DNA from: Pseudomonas arsenicoxydans
Lineage (GTDB): Bacteria > Pseudomonadota > Gammaproteobacteria > Pseudomonadales > Pseudomonadaceae
Assembly: GCF_006438915.1 (NCBI RefSeq)
Contig: NZ_RCZE01000018.1
Span: 57,026 to 121,025, forward strand
Direction of reading: 5' to 3'
Length of the DNA stretch: 64,000 bases
The notes beneath the pieces were generated by a model, which saw only the letters and a list, made by a program, of their open reading frames with translations, did not search any database and had not been told where the DNA came from. Position 1 is the stretch's first letter. Each line of letters starts with the position of its first letter. The position numbers and the translations under genes were made by a program. Of the stretch, positions 18,591-27,790 are shown in pieces.

Positions 18591-20665
18591 TGGTCACGCT
18601 CGCCCGCCTGAAGCCGCGCGCAGGCGAGCAATTCGAGGCGTCGGGCCGCGTCCGGGTCATCAAGCAGACTTTCGCTGTCGCCGGGCAGGCGTCGTGACCA
18701 GTTGGGGTGGGTGTCGATGGTGCCGGGCAGGTTGGCCTGCTGTTCGATGCCCAACGCATCTTCAAGCGGCAGCAACACCAACGGCGCGCGGGTGTGCCCG
18801 AGGAAACGGACGCTGGCGTCGAGCACCTGATCGGTTTCGTGGGACTCTTCGCGAAAATTCTGAGGGTCCTGGCTCAACACCCGACGCAGGCCTTCGCGTT
18901 CGCGTTCGCGGTGTTGGCGCCACTCGATTTCACCGCTGGCGTCGGTCAGGCCGAGCCGGGCGTTCCAGTCGATGTCGCGGCCGTGCCACCAGCCATTGAG
19001 CGTCGGCAAGTCATGGGTGCTGGTGGTCGCCAGTGCATTTTCCGGCCAGTCGAGGATCGGCTTGAAGTGGGCGTTGTCCTGTTCAAACAACAGCACGCGC
19101 ATGCCGAGGATCGAGCGTGCGATGAGTTTTTCCCGCAGGCCGTCCGGCACGGTGCCGAGGTCTTCGCCCAACACAATCGCTTGATGGCGGTGGGACTCGA
19201 GCGTGAGCAAGCGCAACAAGTCGTCGACCGGGTAGTACAGGTAGGCACCATCGCGGGGCGGCGCGCCGTTGGGGATCACCCACAAACGTTGCAGGCCCAT
19301 GATGTGGTCGATCCGCAGGCCGCCGGCGTGGGCGAAATTGGCCCGGAGCATTTCGATAAACGCACGGAACCCGTTGCGCACCAGACCTTCGGGCGAAAAC
19401 GCAGAGATGCCCCAGCCCTGACCGGCCCGGTTGAGGATGTCTGGCGGCGCGCCTACCGTCAGCGAGGCGAGCAACTCGTCCTGACGGCTCCAGGCCTGAC
19501 TGCCACCGCCGTCGGCGCCCACGGCGAGGTCGGCGATCAGGCCGATGCTCATCCCGGCACTGCGGGCGGCGGTTTGCGCGCGCTCCAGGCAACGGGTGAT
19601 CAACCACTGGCAGAAGGCGAAGAAACCGATGCGTGCGGCGTTCTCTTCGGCGAATTCGGCCAAGGCGGCGCTGCGCGGGTCGCGCCATTGCTCGGGCCAC
19701 TCGCGCCAGTCGAGGCTTTCGCCTTTGGCGGCGCGGGTCTCTTGCAGGGCTTCGAAGCGGCAATGGTTTTCCAGTGCTTCGCCCGAGGCATGGCGGAAGC
19801 TGCTGAAGTCTTCATGCAGAGGATGCTCACCGTGGACAAAGCCTTCGTACAACGCCTGCAGAATTCGGTGTTTGGCTCGGGCGGCCACGGGCCAGTCAAT
19901 CAGCGGGCGTTCTTCAAGCGCTTGCAGTTCTGCAGCCAGCCCCGTGGCGTCAATCGCCGCACGCATCGCGCGCTCGCCGAGGATGGCACCGGGTGCGGCG
20001 TAGAGGCTATTGAGAAACAGTCGGCTGGAGGGCGAGTAAGGGCTGTAGCGCTGCGTGTCGCTGCCGAACATGGCGTGCAACGGACTGATCGCCAGCGCCT
20101 CGGCGCCGCGCTCACCGGCCACCCGTGCGAGATCTTCTAGGGCCTGGGTGTCGCCGAAACCGCCATCGCCGGCACGTCGTAGGGAGTACAGCTGCACGCT
20201 CAGGCCCCAGGTGCGCGGGATCGGATTGTCGACCGCGTCGCCGACGCTGTAGCAGCGCTCGGGCGCTACCGCCAGGGTGAAGGATTGTCTGTCGATGCTG
20301 ACGTGCTGGTAGCCGACTGGAACCAGCCCCGGCAGCACGGCTTGTGCATCGAGTTTCAGGTACATCTTCGAACCGTCTTCGAGGTGAATGTCGCACGGGG
20401 TTTCAGGCTCGAAGTAACGCGCCAGATCGAGGCCCGCACCGACATCGACCGTCAACAGCGGCGGCAGGCGATGGGTCTGCTGGACGGCTTGCAGCTCCAG
20501 CAGGCTCGCGTCGATTTCCTGGGCACTGCCGGCCGGGTGGCCGAGGCCGGTGAGCACGGCGCGCAGCACCGACGGGCCGACTTTTTGCGGGCGACCATTG
20601 GCGTCGATCCAGTCGACAGCCAGCCCTGCGCGGCTGGCCAGTATTTCAAGTTGCGCATCGCTCAT
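18587..20665 (-). CDS. malQ: 4-alpha-glucanotransferase (amylomaltase)
   Basis: MalQ transfers glucan segments between maltooligosaccharides, so that short chains can be lengthened for TreY. The product is 692 residues from ATG 20665, which overlaps the treZ stop as ATGA; a start at 20725 would intrude into treZ. The GH77 motifs are present: GLRIDHIMGLQRLW with the nucleophilic Asp, GEDLGTVP with the acid/base Glu, and STHDLPTLNGWW. The N-terminal 130 residues form the extra domain of the long bacterial MalQ type. Confidence 0.95.
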   Translation of the reverse strand: MSDAQLEILASRAGLAVDWIDANGRPQKVGPSVLRAVLTGLGHPAGSAQEIDASLLELQAVQQTHRLPPLLTVDVGAGLDLARYFEPETPCDIHLEDGSKMYLKLDAQAVLPGLVPVGYQHVSIDRQSFTLAVAPERCYSVGDAVDNPIPRTWGLSVQLYSLRRAGDGGFGDTQALEDLARVAGERGAEALAISPLHAMFGSDTQRYSPYSPSSRLFLNSLYAAPGAILGERAMRAAIDATGLAAELQALEERPLIDWPVAARAKHRILQALYEGFVHGEHPLHEDFSSFRHASGEALENHCRFEALQETRAAKGESLDWREWPEQWRDPRSAALAEFAEENAARIGFFAFCQWLITRCLERAQTAARSAGMSIGLIADLAVGADGGGSQAWSRQDELLASLTVGAPPDILNRAGQGWGISAFSPEGLVRNGFRAFIEMLRANFAHAGGLRIDHIMGLQRLWVIPNGAPPRDGAYLYYPVDDLLRLLTLESHRHQAIVLGEDLGTVPDGLREKLIARSILGMRVLLFEQDNAHFKPILDWPENALATTSTHDLPTLNGWWHGRDIDWNARLGLTDASGEIEWRQHREREREGLRRVLSQDPQNFREESHETDQVLDASVRFLGHTRAPLVLLPLEDALGIEQQANLPGTIDTHPNWSRRLPGDSESLLDDPDAARRLELLACARLQAGERDQ

Positions 20666-22458
20666 AGGCGCTCTCCATCCGGGGGTAGCAAAGGGGCTGC
20701 GGCCGTGAGACTGACTAGCGCGCAATACGGGGCAAGTTTGCCCTCGTGCAACAGGCCGGCCGAGTGGGGCGGGTGTTCGAACAGCAAGATAGTGTCGGCC
20801 TGTGGGGTGTGGACCACTGGCGTGTCGCTGAGGTTCAGGTCAATGCGCAGCTCACTGCCATCGCCCAGCCGCCAGCGCGCCGTCACGGCTGCGTGGCCGA
20901 GCACGTCGGCGCCCAATGCCTGGGTGCCGGGCAGCCGCGGTATGAGATGCTGATGGCGCAACTGCAACAGGCGGCGATACAGGTCGTGAATGGCTGGCAG
21001 TGCACTGGCGTTCAGCTTCGGTTGCGATGCTTCGAAGGTCCGGGGTGCATTCGGGTCGGGAATCTGTTCACGTTTGTGCGGATCGGCAAAGGCGCTGAAC
21101 GCCGCAAACTCGTTGCGTCGACCTTCGCGCACCAACTCTGCAAGTTCACCGTGGTGGCTGGTGAAAAACAGAAACGGCGCCTGCGCGGCGAATTCATCCC
21201 CCATGAACATCAGCGGGATCATCGGCGACAACAGCAGCAGTGCGGTGGCCGCGTAGAGCGCATCGGGGTGAGCCAGTTGATGCAGCCGCTCACCCAACGC
21301 ACGGTTGCCAATCTGGTCATGGTTTTGCAGAAACAGCACGAAGGCGGTCGGCGGCAAGTGACCACTGGATTCACCTCGCGGCGTGCCGTGGCGGTTGAGC
21401 TGGCCCTGAAACACAAAACCCTGGCTCAGGCAGCGAGCGAGTTGTTCGGTGGGCTGCTCGGCGTAATCGGCGTAGTAGGCATCGGTTTCACCGGTCAGCA
21501 ACACATGCAAGGCGTTGTGACCGTCATCGTTCCACTGCGCATCGAAGCCTTTTTCCAGCAGGCTCGCCTCGTTGTGCTCGTTTTCCACCATCAGCCACAC
21601 ATGGCGCGAGGGTTCGGTTTGCTGGCGAACTCGTTGCGCCAGCTCTTCAAGGAAGTCCGGGCTTTCAATGGCGTGCACCGCGTCCAGGCGCAAGCCGTCG
21701 AAGCGATACTCCAGCAACCACATCAACGCGTTGTCGATGAAGAAATCCCGAACTTCACGCTGACGGAAGTCGATGGCCGCGCCCCAAGGGGTGTGTTTGT
21801 CCTCGCGGAAAAAGCCCTTGGCGTAGCGGTGCAGGTAATTGCCGTCCGGACCGAAGTGGTTGTAAACCACGTCGAGAATCACCGCCAGGCCAAGGCCGTG
21901 GGCGGTGTCGATCAGGTGCTTGAGTTGCTCGGGCGAGCCATAGGACGCCTGGGGCGCGTAAGGCAAGACGCCGTCGTAGCCCCAATTGCGCTCACCGGGG
22001 AATTGCGCCAGCGGCATCAGTTCAATCGCGGTGATGCCCAGTTCGACCAGGCGCGACAAATGTTGCTCGACGGCACTGAAACCGCCGAGTACACCGACGT
22101 GTAGCTCGTAGATGATCGCCTCGTTCCATGGCCGACCTTGCCAGGTGTTGTGTTGCCATCGATAAGCCAGCGGATCGACCACCACGCTGTGGCTGCCGAT
22201 GTCCCCAGCCTGTGCGCGGGAGGCCGGGTCCGGCACGTCCAGTTCGCCATCGATGTTGTAGCGGTAGCGGGTGCCCGCGGGACAGCGGGTCTTGATCACG
22301 AACCAGCCGTCAACCTGAGGCAACAGCGGCAAGGATTGTCCATTTTCCAGTTCGACACTGACGTAAAACGCATCCGGCGCCCACAAGGCAAAACGCGTGT
22401 GCTCTGCGTCCAGCATGATCGCGCCGTGGGGCCAGGTCTCAAGGGTCCGTAACGGCAT
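20662..22458 (-). CDS. treZ: Maltooligosyl trehalose trehalohydrolase
   Basis: TreZ cleaves maltooligosyltrehalose to free trehalose. The product is 598 residues from ATG 22458 (MPLRTLETWPHGA), with AGAGG upstream. A CBM48/E-set domain (FALWAPDAFYVSVE) is followed by a GH13 barrel with DVVYNHFGPDGNYL, GLRLDAVHAI (nucleophile) and MVENEHNE (acid/base). The start lies 13 bases after the glgA stop, and the stop overlaps malQ. With TreY it forms the synthesis route that empties the glucan store into trehalose. Confidence 0.95.
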   Translation of the reverse strand: MPLRTLETWPHGAIMLDAEHTRFALWAPDAFYVSVELENGQSLPLLPQVDGWFVIKTRCPAGTRYRYNIDGELDVPDPASRAQAGDIGSHSVVVDPLAYRWQHNTWQGRPWNEAIIYELHVGVLGGFSAVEQHLSRLVELGITAIELMPLAQFPGERNWGYDGVLPYAPQASYGSPEQLKHLIDTAHGLGLAVILDVVYNHFGPDGNYLHRYAKGFFREDKHTPWGAAIDFRQREVRDFFIDNALMWLLEYRFDGLRLDAVHAIESPDFLEELAQRVRQQTEPSRHVWLMVENEHNEASLLEKGFDAQWNDDGHNALHVLLTGETDAYYADYAEQPTEQLARCLSQGFVFQGQLNRHGTPRGESSGHLPPTAFVLFLQNHDQIGNRALGERLHQLAHPDALYAATALLLLSPMIPLMFMGDEFAAQAPFLFFTSHHGELAELVREGRRNEFAAFSAFADPHKREQIPDPNAPRTFEASQPKLNASALPAIHDLYRRLLQLRHQHLIPRLPGTQALGADVLGHAAVTARWRLGDGSELRIDLNLSDTPVVHTPQADTILLFEHPPHSAGLLHEGKLAPYCALVSLTAAAPLLPPDGERL

Positions 22459-22471
22459 CGTTGAAAACCTC

Positions 22472-24058
22472 TTACTGTCGGCCCGATTTACCCAGGGCCT
22501 TGGCCACAAGTTGTTCGTAGAGTTCGGCGTAGGGTTCCACCGCCTTGCACCAGTTGAACGGCGCGGCCATGGCCCGGCACCGCATGGCATGCAGCAGGTC
22601 GGGGAAGGCGAATACCTTGAACGCACGGCTCAGGGCTTCCTGATAACTCTCGACGGTGGATTCATCGAAAAGGAAACCGGTCACGCCGTTTTCAATGGTG
22701 TCAGCCAGACCGCCAGTGTTGCGGGCGACCGGCAACGAGCCGAAGCGCTGGGCGTACATCTGGCTCAGGCCGCAGGGTTCGTAGCGCGAAGGCATCAGCA
22801 GGAAATCGCTGCCGGCGAACATGCGGCGGGCGTCGGTTTCATTGAAGCCGATGCGCACGCCGATCTGCCCCGGGAAACGCAGGGCCAGTTCACGCATGGC
22901 TTGTTCTTCTTCCGGTTCGCCACGGCCAATGATTGCAATCTGGCCGCCGGATTTGACGATGTACTCGGAGACCGCTTCGGTCAGGTCCAGGCCTTTCTGA
23001 TAGACCAGGCGCGAGACCACGGCAAACAGCGGCCCTTCGGAATCGGCGAGGCCGAACAATTCACGTACGTGCGCGGCGTTCACCGCTTTACCGTCCCAAT
23101 CACCGATGCTGAACGGGCAGAACAAGTGTGAATCCGTGGCCGCGTCCCAACTTTCATCAATGCCGTTCGGGATGCCGCTGAGCAGGCCTTGCTGGGTCTT
23201 GGCGGCGAGAAAGCCGTCGAGACCACAGCCGAAGGCCGGCGTGGTGATTTCCTGAGCGTAAGTGGCGCTGACGGTGGTGATATGGCTCGAATAGGCCATA
23301 CCGGCCTTGAGGAACGACATCTTGCCGTAGAACTCCATGCCTTCCTGTTGCAGGGCATGCGCCGGAATGCCCAGTTCAGGGCAGGAGCCGAGGCTGGTCA
23401 CGCCTTGGTAGGCCAGGTTATGGATGGTGAACAACGTCGGGGTGCGCTGCCCACGCCAGTGCATGTAGGCCGGCGCCAGGCCAGCAGGCCAGTCATGGGC
23501 GTGCACCAGATCCGGGCACCAATGAATTTGTGCGAGATTGGCGGCGATATCGGCTGCGGCGAGGCCCAGGCGGGCGAAACGAATGTGGTTGTCCGGCCAG
23601 TCGCGGCCGTTGTTGGCGCCGTAGGGAGAACCTTCGCGCTCGTAGAGTTCGGGGCAGATCAACACGTAAATGACCAGACCGTCCGGCATGTCCATGCGGC
23701 CGATCTTGCAAGGCGGCAGTGCGGCGTGCCCACCCAGTTCACCAATGATGTGGATCGGGTTTTCGCTGTGCAGCACTTGCGGGTATCCGGGAATCAGCAC
23801 CCGCACATCGTGCAACTGCGCCATGGCGCGTGGCAGGGCGGCGGAGACGTCGCCCAGGCCGCCGGTCTTGACCAGATCGGCAATCTCGGACGTCACGAAC
23901 AACACTTTCTTTCTATTTGGATTCTGACTGGCAGCCGGTGCCAGCGTCTTGGTTCCCGGGACGCTGATGGATTGCGCGCTCGGTGCATTGACGGCGCTCG
24001 ATTCGCCGACCTGCTGATGAGCACGCTCTCCCTGAATATCTAAAGCCGCACTAATCAT
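22472..24058 (-). CDS. glgA: Glycogen synthase (GT5) with N-terminal extension
   Basis: GlgA extends alpha-1,4-glucan using an activated glucose donor, usually ADP-glucose. The product is 528 residues from ATG 24058, with GGGAGA upstream. The ADP-sugar motif KTGGLGDV appears only at about residue 68, because a low-complexity Ala/Ser/Gln-rich leader of about 55 residues precedes the usual start (KVLFVTSEIADL). The C-terminal EPCGLSQMYAQRFG is the second active-site motif. It is the first gene of the minus-strand operon. No glgC (ADP-glucose pyrophosphorylase) is in the window, so the donor source is not shown here. Confidence 0.94.
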   Translation of the reverse strand: MISAALDIQGERAHQQVGESSAVNAPSAQSISVPGTKTLAPAASQNPNRKKVLFVTSEIADLVKTGGLGDVSAALPRAMAQLHDVRVLIPGYPQVLHSENPIHIIGELGGHAALPPCKIGRMDMPDGLVIYVLICPELYEREGSPYGANNGRDWPDNHIRFARLGLAAADIAANLAQIHWCPDLVHAHDWPAGLAPAYMHWRGQRTPTLFTIHNLAYQGVTSLGSCPELGIPAHALQQEGMEFYGKMSFLKAGMAYSSHITTVSATYAQEITTPAFGCGLDGFLAAKTQQGLLSGIPNGIDESWDAATDSHLFCPFSIGDWDGKAVNAAHVRELFGLADSEGPLFAVVSRLVYQKGLDLTEAVSEYIVKSGGQIAIIGRGEPEEEQAMRELALRFPGQIGVRIGFNETDARRMFAGSDFLLMPSRYEPCGLSQMYAQRFGSLPVARNTGGLADTIENGVTGFLFDESTVESYQEALSRAFKVFAFPDLLHAMRCRAMAAPFNWCKAVEPYAELYEQLVAKALGKSGRQ

Positions 24059-24638
24059 ATGAATCTCCCGTGGTGTTGATCTAAAGCTTAGGTCTGGCAC
24101 AAACGGTGTGGCCAATTCCTGTGGCCGGGCGCAAACGCGCACGCATCGTGGCAAATGCTGCCCAATGCGTTGAAGCAGATGGGTTGGAGGGGCCGTTGCA
24201 AGGAATGCACCAGTCGCGTTGGCCCTACCTTTAACCTGACCCATAGCCAGGACCGAAAGTTTCGAGTTTTTTACAACCAGATGACCGACCGGTTTTACCT
24301 CGCGAAAATGAGTCTAGGCCAGATCCTAGAGCGGGGCGGGTCATCTGGTGAAATTGTTCGACAATCAGTTTCCAGAGGGTAAAAGAACCGCGCGGGGAAG
24401 GGGGGAACGCACCGACGAAGTGCAGGTTTATTTTTGGGGGTGGGTCAAAACGGGACTGGTAAGTCACGAAAATGGGCGGGTTGGGAGGGGATGGTGCACT
24501 GTTGCGGTGCGTTTGGATGAAGAGGTTGGGGTGTTGCTGGTGGCCCCTTCGCGAGCAAGCCCGCTCCCACATTGGTCCTGAGTAGACCAGAGATCTAATG
24601 TGGGAGCGGGCTTGCTCGCGAAGAACGATAACTCGGTA
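24059..24638. other. Long intergenic region with the glgA promoter side
   Basis: These 580 bases separate the start of glgA from the stop of the 2-hydroxyacid dehydrogenase gene on the same strand. The glgA-operon promoter should lie here. On the minus strand CTAAGCTT (24091 down to 24084) resembles an RpoS-type -10 element (six of eight to CTATACTT), about 26 bases before the ATG, which is only weak evidence. The far end holds a REPIN. I see no conserved gene or RNA in the remainder. Confidence 0.45.
24547..24623. repeat. REPIN upstream of the glgA operon
   Basis: Two near-perfect inverted arms (24547-24573 and 24597-24623) share CTTCGCGAGCAAGCCCGCTC and its complement, with a 23-base loop containing AGTAGACCAGAGATCT. 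The arm sequence is nearly identical to the pair after glgB, which shows recent family activity in this genome. Confidence 0.9.
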
Positions 24639-25592
24639 TCAGGTCAACAACCGGATCGGCTTCCCCGTCGACCACGCTTGAATGTCTTCGATCATCTGCG
24701 AAAAGAACAGCTGATAGTTCTGCCGACTCACATAGCCAACATGCGGCGTCGCCAGCACATTTTCCAGCGTCCTGAACGGATGATGTTCAGGCAACGGCTC
24801 CACTTCAAACACATCCAGCGCCGCCCCGGCCAGACGATTTTTCTGCAACGCCTTGATCAGCGCCGCCTCGTCCACAATCGGTCCCCGGGCGGTATTGACC
24901 AGCAGCGCCGTGGGTTTCATCCAGTCCAGCGCCTGGGCGTCGACCAGGCCCCGGCTGCGGTCGCTGAGCACCAGATGCACCGACAACACGTCGGCCTGTT
25001 CGAACAGTTCCTGCTTGCCGACATAGGTCACGCCCACTTCGGTAGCCGCTTCAGGTGTCAGGTTCTCGCTCCAGGCAATCACCCGCATGCCGAACACTTG
25101 CCCGAACTGGGCGACGCGCTTGCCGATGCTGCCGAGCCCGAGGATGGCCAGGGTCTTGCCGTGCAGATCACCGCCCAGACCCTGCTGCCAAAGTCCCGCA
25201 CGCAAGGCGTTGGCTTCGGCCACGAGGTTGCGGGTGGCGGCCATGATCAGCGCCCAGGTCAGTTCCGGCGCAGCGTGTTTGTAGCTGTCGGTGCCGCAGA
25301 CCTGGATTCCCAACGCAGCGGCCGCTTTGAAATCCAGCGCCGCATTGCGCATGCCGCCAGTCACCAGCAGCTTGAGTTTGGGCAGCCGACGCAGCAGGTC
25401 CTCATCGAACCGGGTGCGTTCGCGCATCACGCAAATCACTTCGAAGGCACCCAGTCGCTCGGCCAGGGTTTCGTTGTCGGCCGGGTAGTCATGGACAAAA
25501 CTCACCTCGCCAACGCTGTCCAGCACCGACCAGTCCACAACGTCGCGCGCGACGTCTTGCCAGTCATCGATCACCGCAATCTGCACCGCCAT
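24639..25592 (-). CDS. D-2-hydroxyacid dehydrogenase family protein
   Basis: The 317-residue NAD-dependent oxidoreductase resembles phosphoglycerate dehydrogenase. The Rossmann motif GLGSIGKRV lies at about residues 150-158, NTARGPIVDEAAL is the conserved substrate-loop Arg region, DVFEVEPLP holds the Glu, and TPHVGYVSR the catalytic His. It probably interconverts a 2-keto acid and its D-hydroxy acid, but the substrate cannot be read from sequence. The start ATG 25592 is 13 bases after the stop of the alpha/beta hydrolase gene, so the two probably form an operon. Confidence 0.88.
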   Translation of the reverse strand: MAVQIAVIDDWQDVARDVVDWSVLDSVGEVSFVHDYPADNETLAERLGAFEVICVMRERTRFDEDLLRRLPKLKLLVTGGMRNAALDFKAAAALGIQVCGTDSYKHAAPELTWALIMAATRNLVAEANALRAGLWQQGLGGDLHGKTLAILGLGSIGKRVAQFGQVFGMRVIAWSENLTPEAATEVGVTYVGKQELFEQADVLSVHLVLSDRSRGLVDAQALDWMKPTALLVNTARGPIVDEAALIKALQKNRLAGAALDVFEVEPLPEHHPFRTLENVLATPHVGYVSRQNYQLFFSQMIEDIQAWSTGKPIRLLT

Positions 25593-25605
25593 CAGCCTTA
25601 CCTCA

Positions 25606-26631
25606 TCAATGAACGGGGTTGGTTTTGTTCAGCCAGTCGAGCAAGGCCTTGTGGAATTGCGCCGGTTCTTCCATCTGCGGCGCGTGGCCCATGCCGGGGA
25701 ATTCAACCAGGGTCGACTGTGGAATCAGTTTTGCCACTTGTTTGCCGAGCACCTCGTAGTGACCGAGCTTCGCCTTGACCTCGGGCGTGGCGATGTCACT
25801 GCCGATGGCCGTGGTGTCGGAGGTCCCGATCAGCAACAGTGTTGGCATCTTCAGGTCTTTGAATTCGTAAAACACCGGTTGGGTGAAGATCATGTCGTAG
25901 ATCAGCGCCGAGTTCCACGCGACCTGCGTATGCCCCGGGCCTTTGTTCAGGCCGGCGAGCATGTCGACCCAACGATCGAATTCCGGCTTCCAGCGGCCAC
26001 CGTAATAGGTGTTGCGCTCATAGGTGCGGATGCCATCGGCGTTGAGTTTGAGCTCGCGCGCGTACCATTGATCGACGGTGCGGTAGGGCACGCCGAGGGC
26101 TTTCCAGTCTTCCAGGCCAATGGGGTTGACCAGCGCCAGTTGTTCGACCTGTTCGGGGTATTGCAGCGCATAGCGGGTGGCGAGCATGCCACCGGTGGAG
26201 TGACCGAGAAGGCTGGCCTTCTGAATGCCCAGGGTCTTGAGCAGTTGCTGGGTGTTGGTCGCCAGTTGCTGGAAACTGTATTGATAACTGTCGGGTTTGC
26301 TCGAGGTGCAGAAACCGATCTGGTCGGGGGCGATAACCCGGTAGCCCGCCTCACTTAGGGCTTTGATCGAACTGTCCCAGGTCGCGCCGCAGAAGTTCTT
26401 GCCGTGCATCAGCACCACGCTGCGGCCATTGGCCTTGCCATGGGCGGCGACGTCCATGTAACCCATTTGCAAGGATTTGCCCTGGGACTCGAAGGCGAAA
26501 TGCTTGACGGTGTACGGGTAATCGAAGCCCTGCAATTCAGGGCCATATTCCGGCCCGTCGGCGTGGGCGACGAGGGGCAGTGCGGCGGTCAGCAACAGGC
26601 TGGGCAGCCAGCGGGAGAGGGCGAGGGGCAT
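25606..26631 (-). CDS. Secreted alpha/beta-fold hydrolase
   Basis: The 341-residue protein has an N-terminal signal peptide (MPLALSRWLPSLLLTAALPLVAHA) and so is probably periplasmic. The nucleophile elbow is GHSTGG, the oxyanion region HGKNFCG, and the catalytic His lies near the end in GMGHAPQ. The Asp of the triad is likely in GTSDTTAIG. It is probably an esterase or related hydrolase of unknown substrate. It is co-directional with the dehydrogenase gene 13 bases downstream. Confidence 0.87.
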   Translation of the reverse strand: MPLALSRWLPSLLLTAALPLVAHADGPEYGPELQGFDYPYTVKHFAFESQGKSLQMGYMDVAAHGKANGRSVVLMHGKNFCGATWDSSIKALSEAGYRVIAPDQIGFCTSSKPDSYQYSFQQLATNTQQLLKTLGIQKASLLGHSTGGMLATRYALQYPEQVEQLALVNPIGLEDWKALGVPYRTVDQWYARELKLNADGIRTYERNTYYGGRWKPEFDRWVDMLAGLNKGPGHTQVAWNSALIYDMIFTQPVFYEFKDLKMPTLLLIGTSDTTAIGSDIATPEVKAKLGHYEVLGKQVAKLIPQSTLVEFPGMGHAPQMEEPAQFHKALLDWLNKTNPVH

Positions 26632-26716
26632 GGGTGAACTCCAAGGAAAACCTGCCGATGCTGGATCGGCCTGATTAGGGCGACATTAAACACAGGCAAT
26701 CGCCGCGCTCGATCGT

Positions 26717-27154
26717 TCAACCCATCCAGCCCAGTGTGGCCAGGACCAGAACGCCATAACGGGCGGCCTTGGCCAGAGTCACAATCAGCAGGAATCGTCC
26801 CAAAGGTTCGCGCATGACGCCGGCCACCAGCGTCAGCGGGTCACCGATAATCGGCACCCAGCTCAGCAGCAAAGACCAATGGCCGTAACGCTGATAGTGC
26901 TGTCGGGCGCGTTCCAGATGACGAGGGCTGACCGGAAACCAGCGTCTGTCGCGAAACCGTTCGATACCGCGTCCCAACCACCAGTTCACCAGCGAACCCA
27001 GCACGTTGCCCAGGGTGGCGACGGCCAACAGCGACCAAAGCCAGTATTTGTCGCTGAGCAACAACCCGACCAGCACCGCCTCGGACTGTAGCGGCAGCAG
27101 CGTCGCGGCACCGAATGCGGCGAGAAACAGCCCGAGGTAAGCACCGAAGATCAA
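26717..27154 (-). CDS. YqaA-like inner-membrane protein (DedA/VTT superfamily)
   Basis: This 145-residue protein has about four hydrophobic segments, with the family signature WWLGRGIERFRDRRWFPVSP (in part) between them and WVPIIGDPLTLVAGVMR in the re-entrant-loop region. The only in-frame start near the beginning is TTG 27154, which overlaps the TGA stop of the DUF411 gene (TTGA), so translation probably depends on coupling. YqaA relatives are small DedA-like membrane proteins of unclear role, possibly lipid scrambling. Confidence 0.83.
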   Translation of the reverse strand: MIFGAYLGLFLAAFGAATLLPLQSEAVLVGLLLSDKYWLWSLLAVATLGNVLGSLVNWWLGRGIERFRDRRWFPVSPRHLERARQHYQRYGHWSLLLSWVPIIGDPLTLVAGVMREPLGRFLLIVTLAKAARYGVLVLATLGWMG

Positions 27155-27597
27155 TGGGCGGGGTAGTCCGCCACCACCACATCACTGCCGTCCTTTTTCA
27201 GGCCGATCACTTGGTACGCATCGCTCATGCCATCCATTTCCATCCCGGGCGAGCCCATGGGCATACCTGGCGCTGCAACGCCCAGCAGGTCGTCACGCTT
27301 GCTCAGCGCCAGCACCTGGTCTGCCGGGACATGGCCTTCGACAAACTTGCCATTGATTAGCGCGGTATGGCACGACGCCAGACGCGGTGGCACACCGTGC
27401 TGTTGCTTGAATTCGCTCATGTTGGTTTCGACGTGGTCTTCAACCTTGAAACCGTTGGCTTCGAGATGGCTGATCCATTTTTTGCAGCAGCCGCAATTGG
27501 CGTCGCGGTGCACTTCGATGGGGATCAGGTCGGCGGCCTGAGCCAGGGAGGAAATAAAGAGGACGCTCAGGGCGATCAGACGCAGAGGGGTTCGCAT
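27151..27597 (-). CDS. DUF411 periplasmic metal-binding protein
   Basis: The 148-residue protein has a signal peptide (about 1-21) and the CGCC motif (NCGCCKKW) of DUF411 proteins, which are often encoded with copper resistance genes. A second cysteine sits in ASCHTALI. The Met-rich segment GMPMGSPGMEMDGM (about 110-123) could bind copper. It is translationally coupled to the YqaA-like gene. No other copper gene is near, so the metal link is by family only. Confidence 0.85.
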   Translation of the reverse strand: MRTPLRLIALSVLFISSLAQAADLIPIEVHRDANCGCCKKWISHLEANGFKVEDHVETNMSEFKQQHGVPPRLASCHTALINGKFVEGHVPADQVLALSKRDDLLGVAAPGMPMGSPGMEMDGMSDAYQVIGLKKDGSDVVVADYPAH

Positions 27598-27698
27598 GGG
27601 AAGGTCTCGACTCGGGTGGCGGTCAAAAAAAGAGGCATTTTGACCAGTTTAGCCACGGATGAGCGATGAGATTGTTTCCAAGTAATGCAAAAGAACCC

Positions 27699-27790
27699 TG
27701 TAGGAGCCGAGCTTGCTCGCGATGGCGGGGTGTCAGTCAGCATCATTGTTAAATGACACACCGCCATCGCGAACAAGCTCGGCTGCTACC
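27699..27790. repeat. Divergent REPIN overlapping the end of the chemoreceptor gene
   Basis: Arms at about 27699-27740 and 27751-27790 contain GAGCCGAGCTTGCTCGCGAT and its imperfect complement. This core differs from the REPINs at 6891 and 24547, so it belongs to another REP subfamily. The outer arm runs into the last codons of the chemoreceptor gene, whose TAG stop lies at 27786-27788. Confidence 0.8.

Noticed and set aside
18707..20140. 477-residue open frame antisense to malQ
   Set aside because: MalQ motifs are complete on the other strand; this is a third-position GC effect.
24095..24100. TGGCAC as a possible sigma-54 promoter element
   Set aside because: It faces away from glgA and lacks TTGC at the required spacing.
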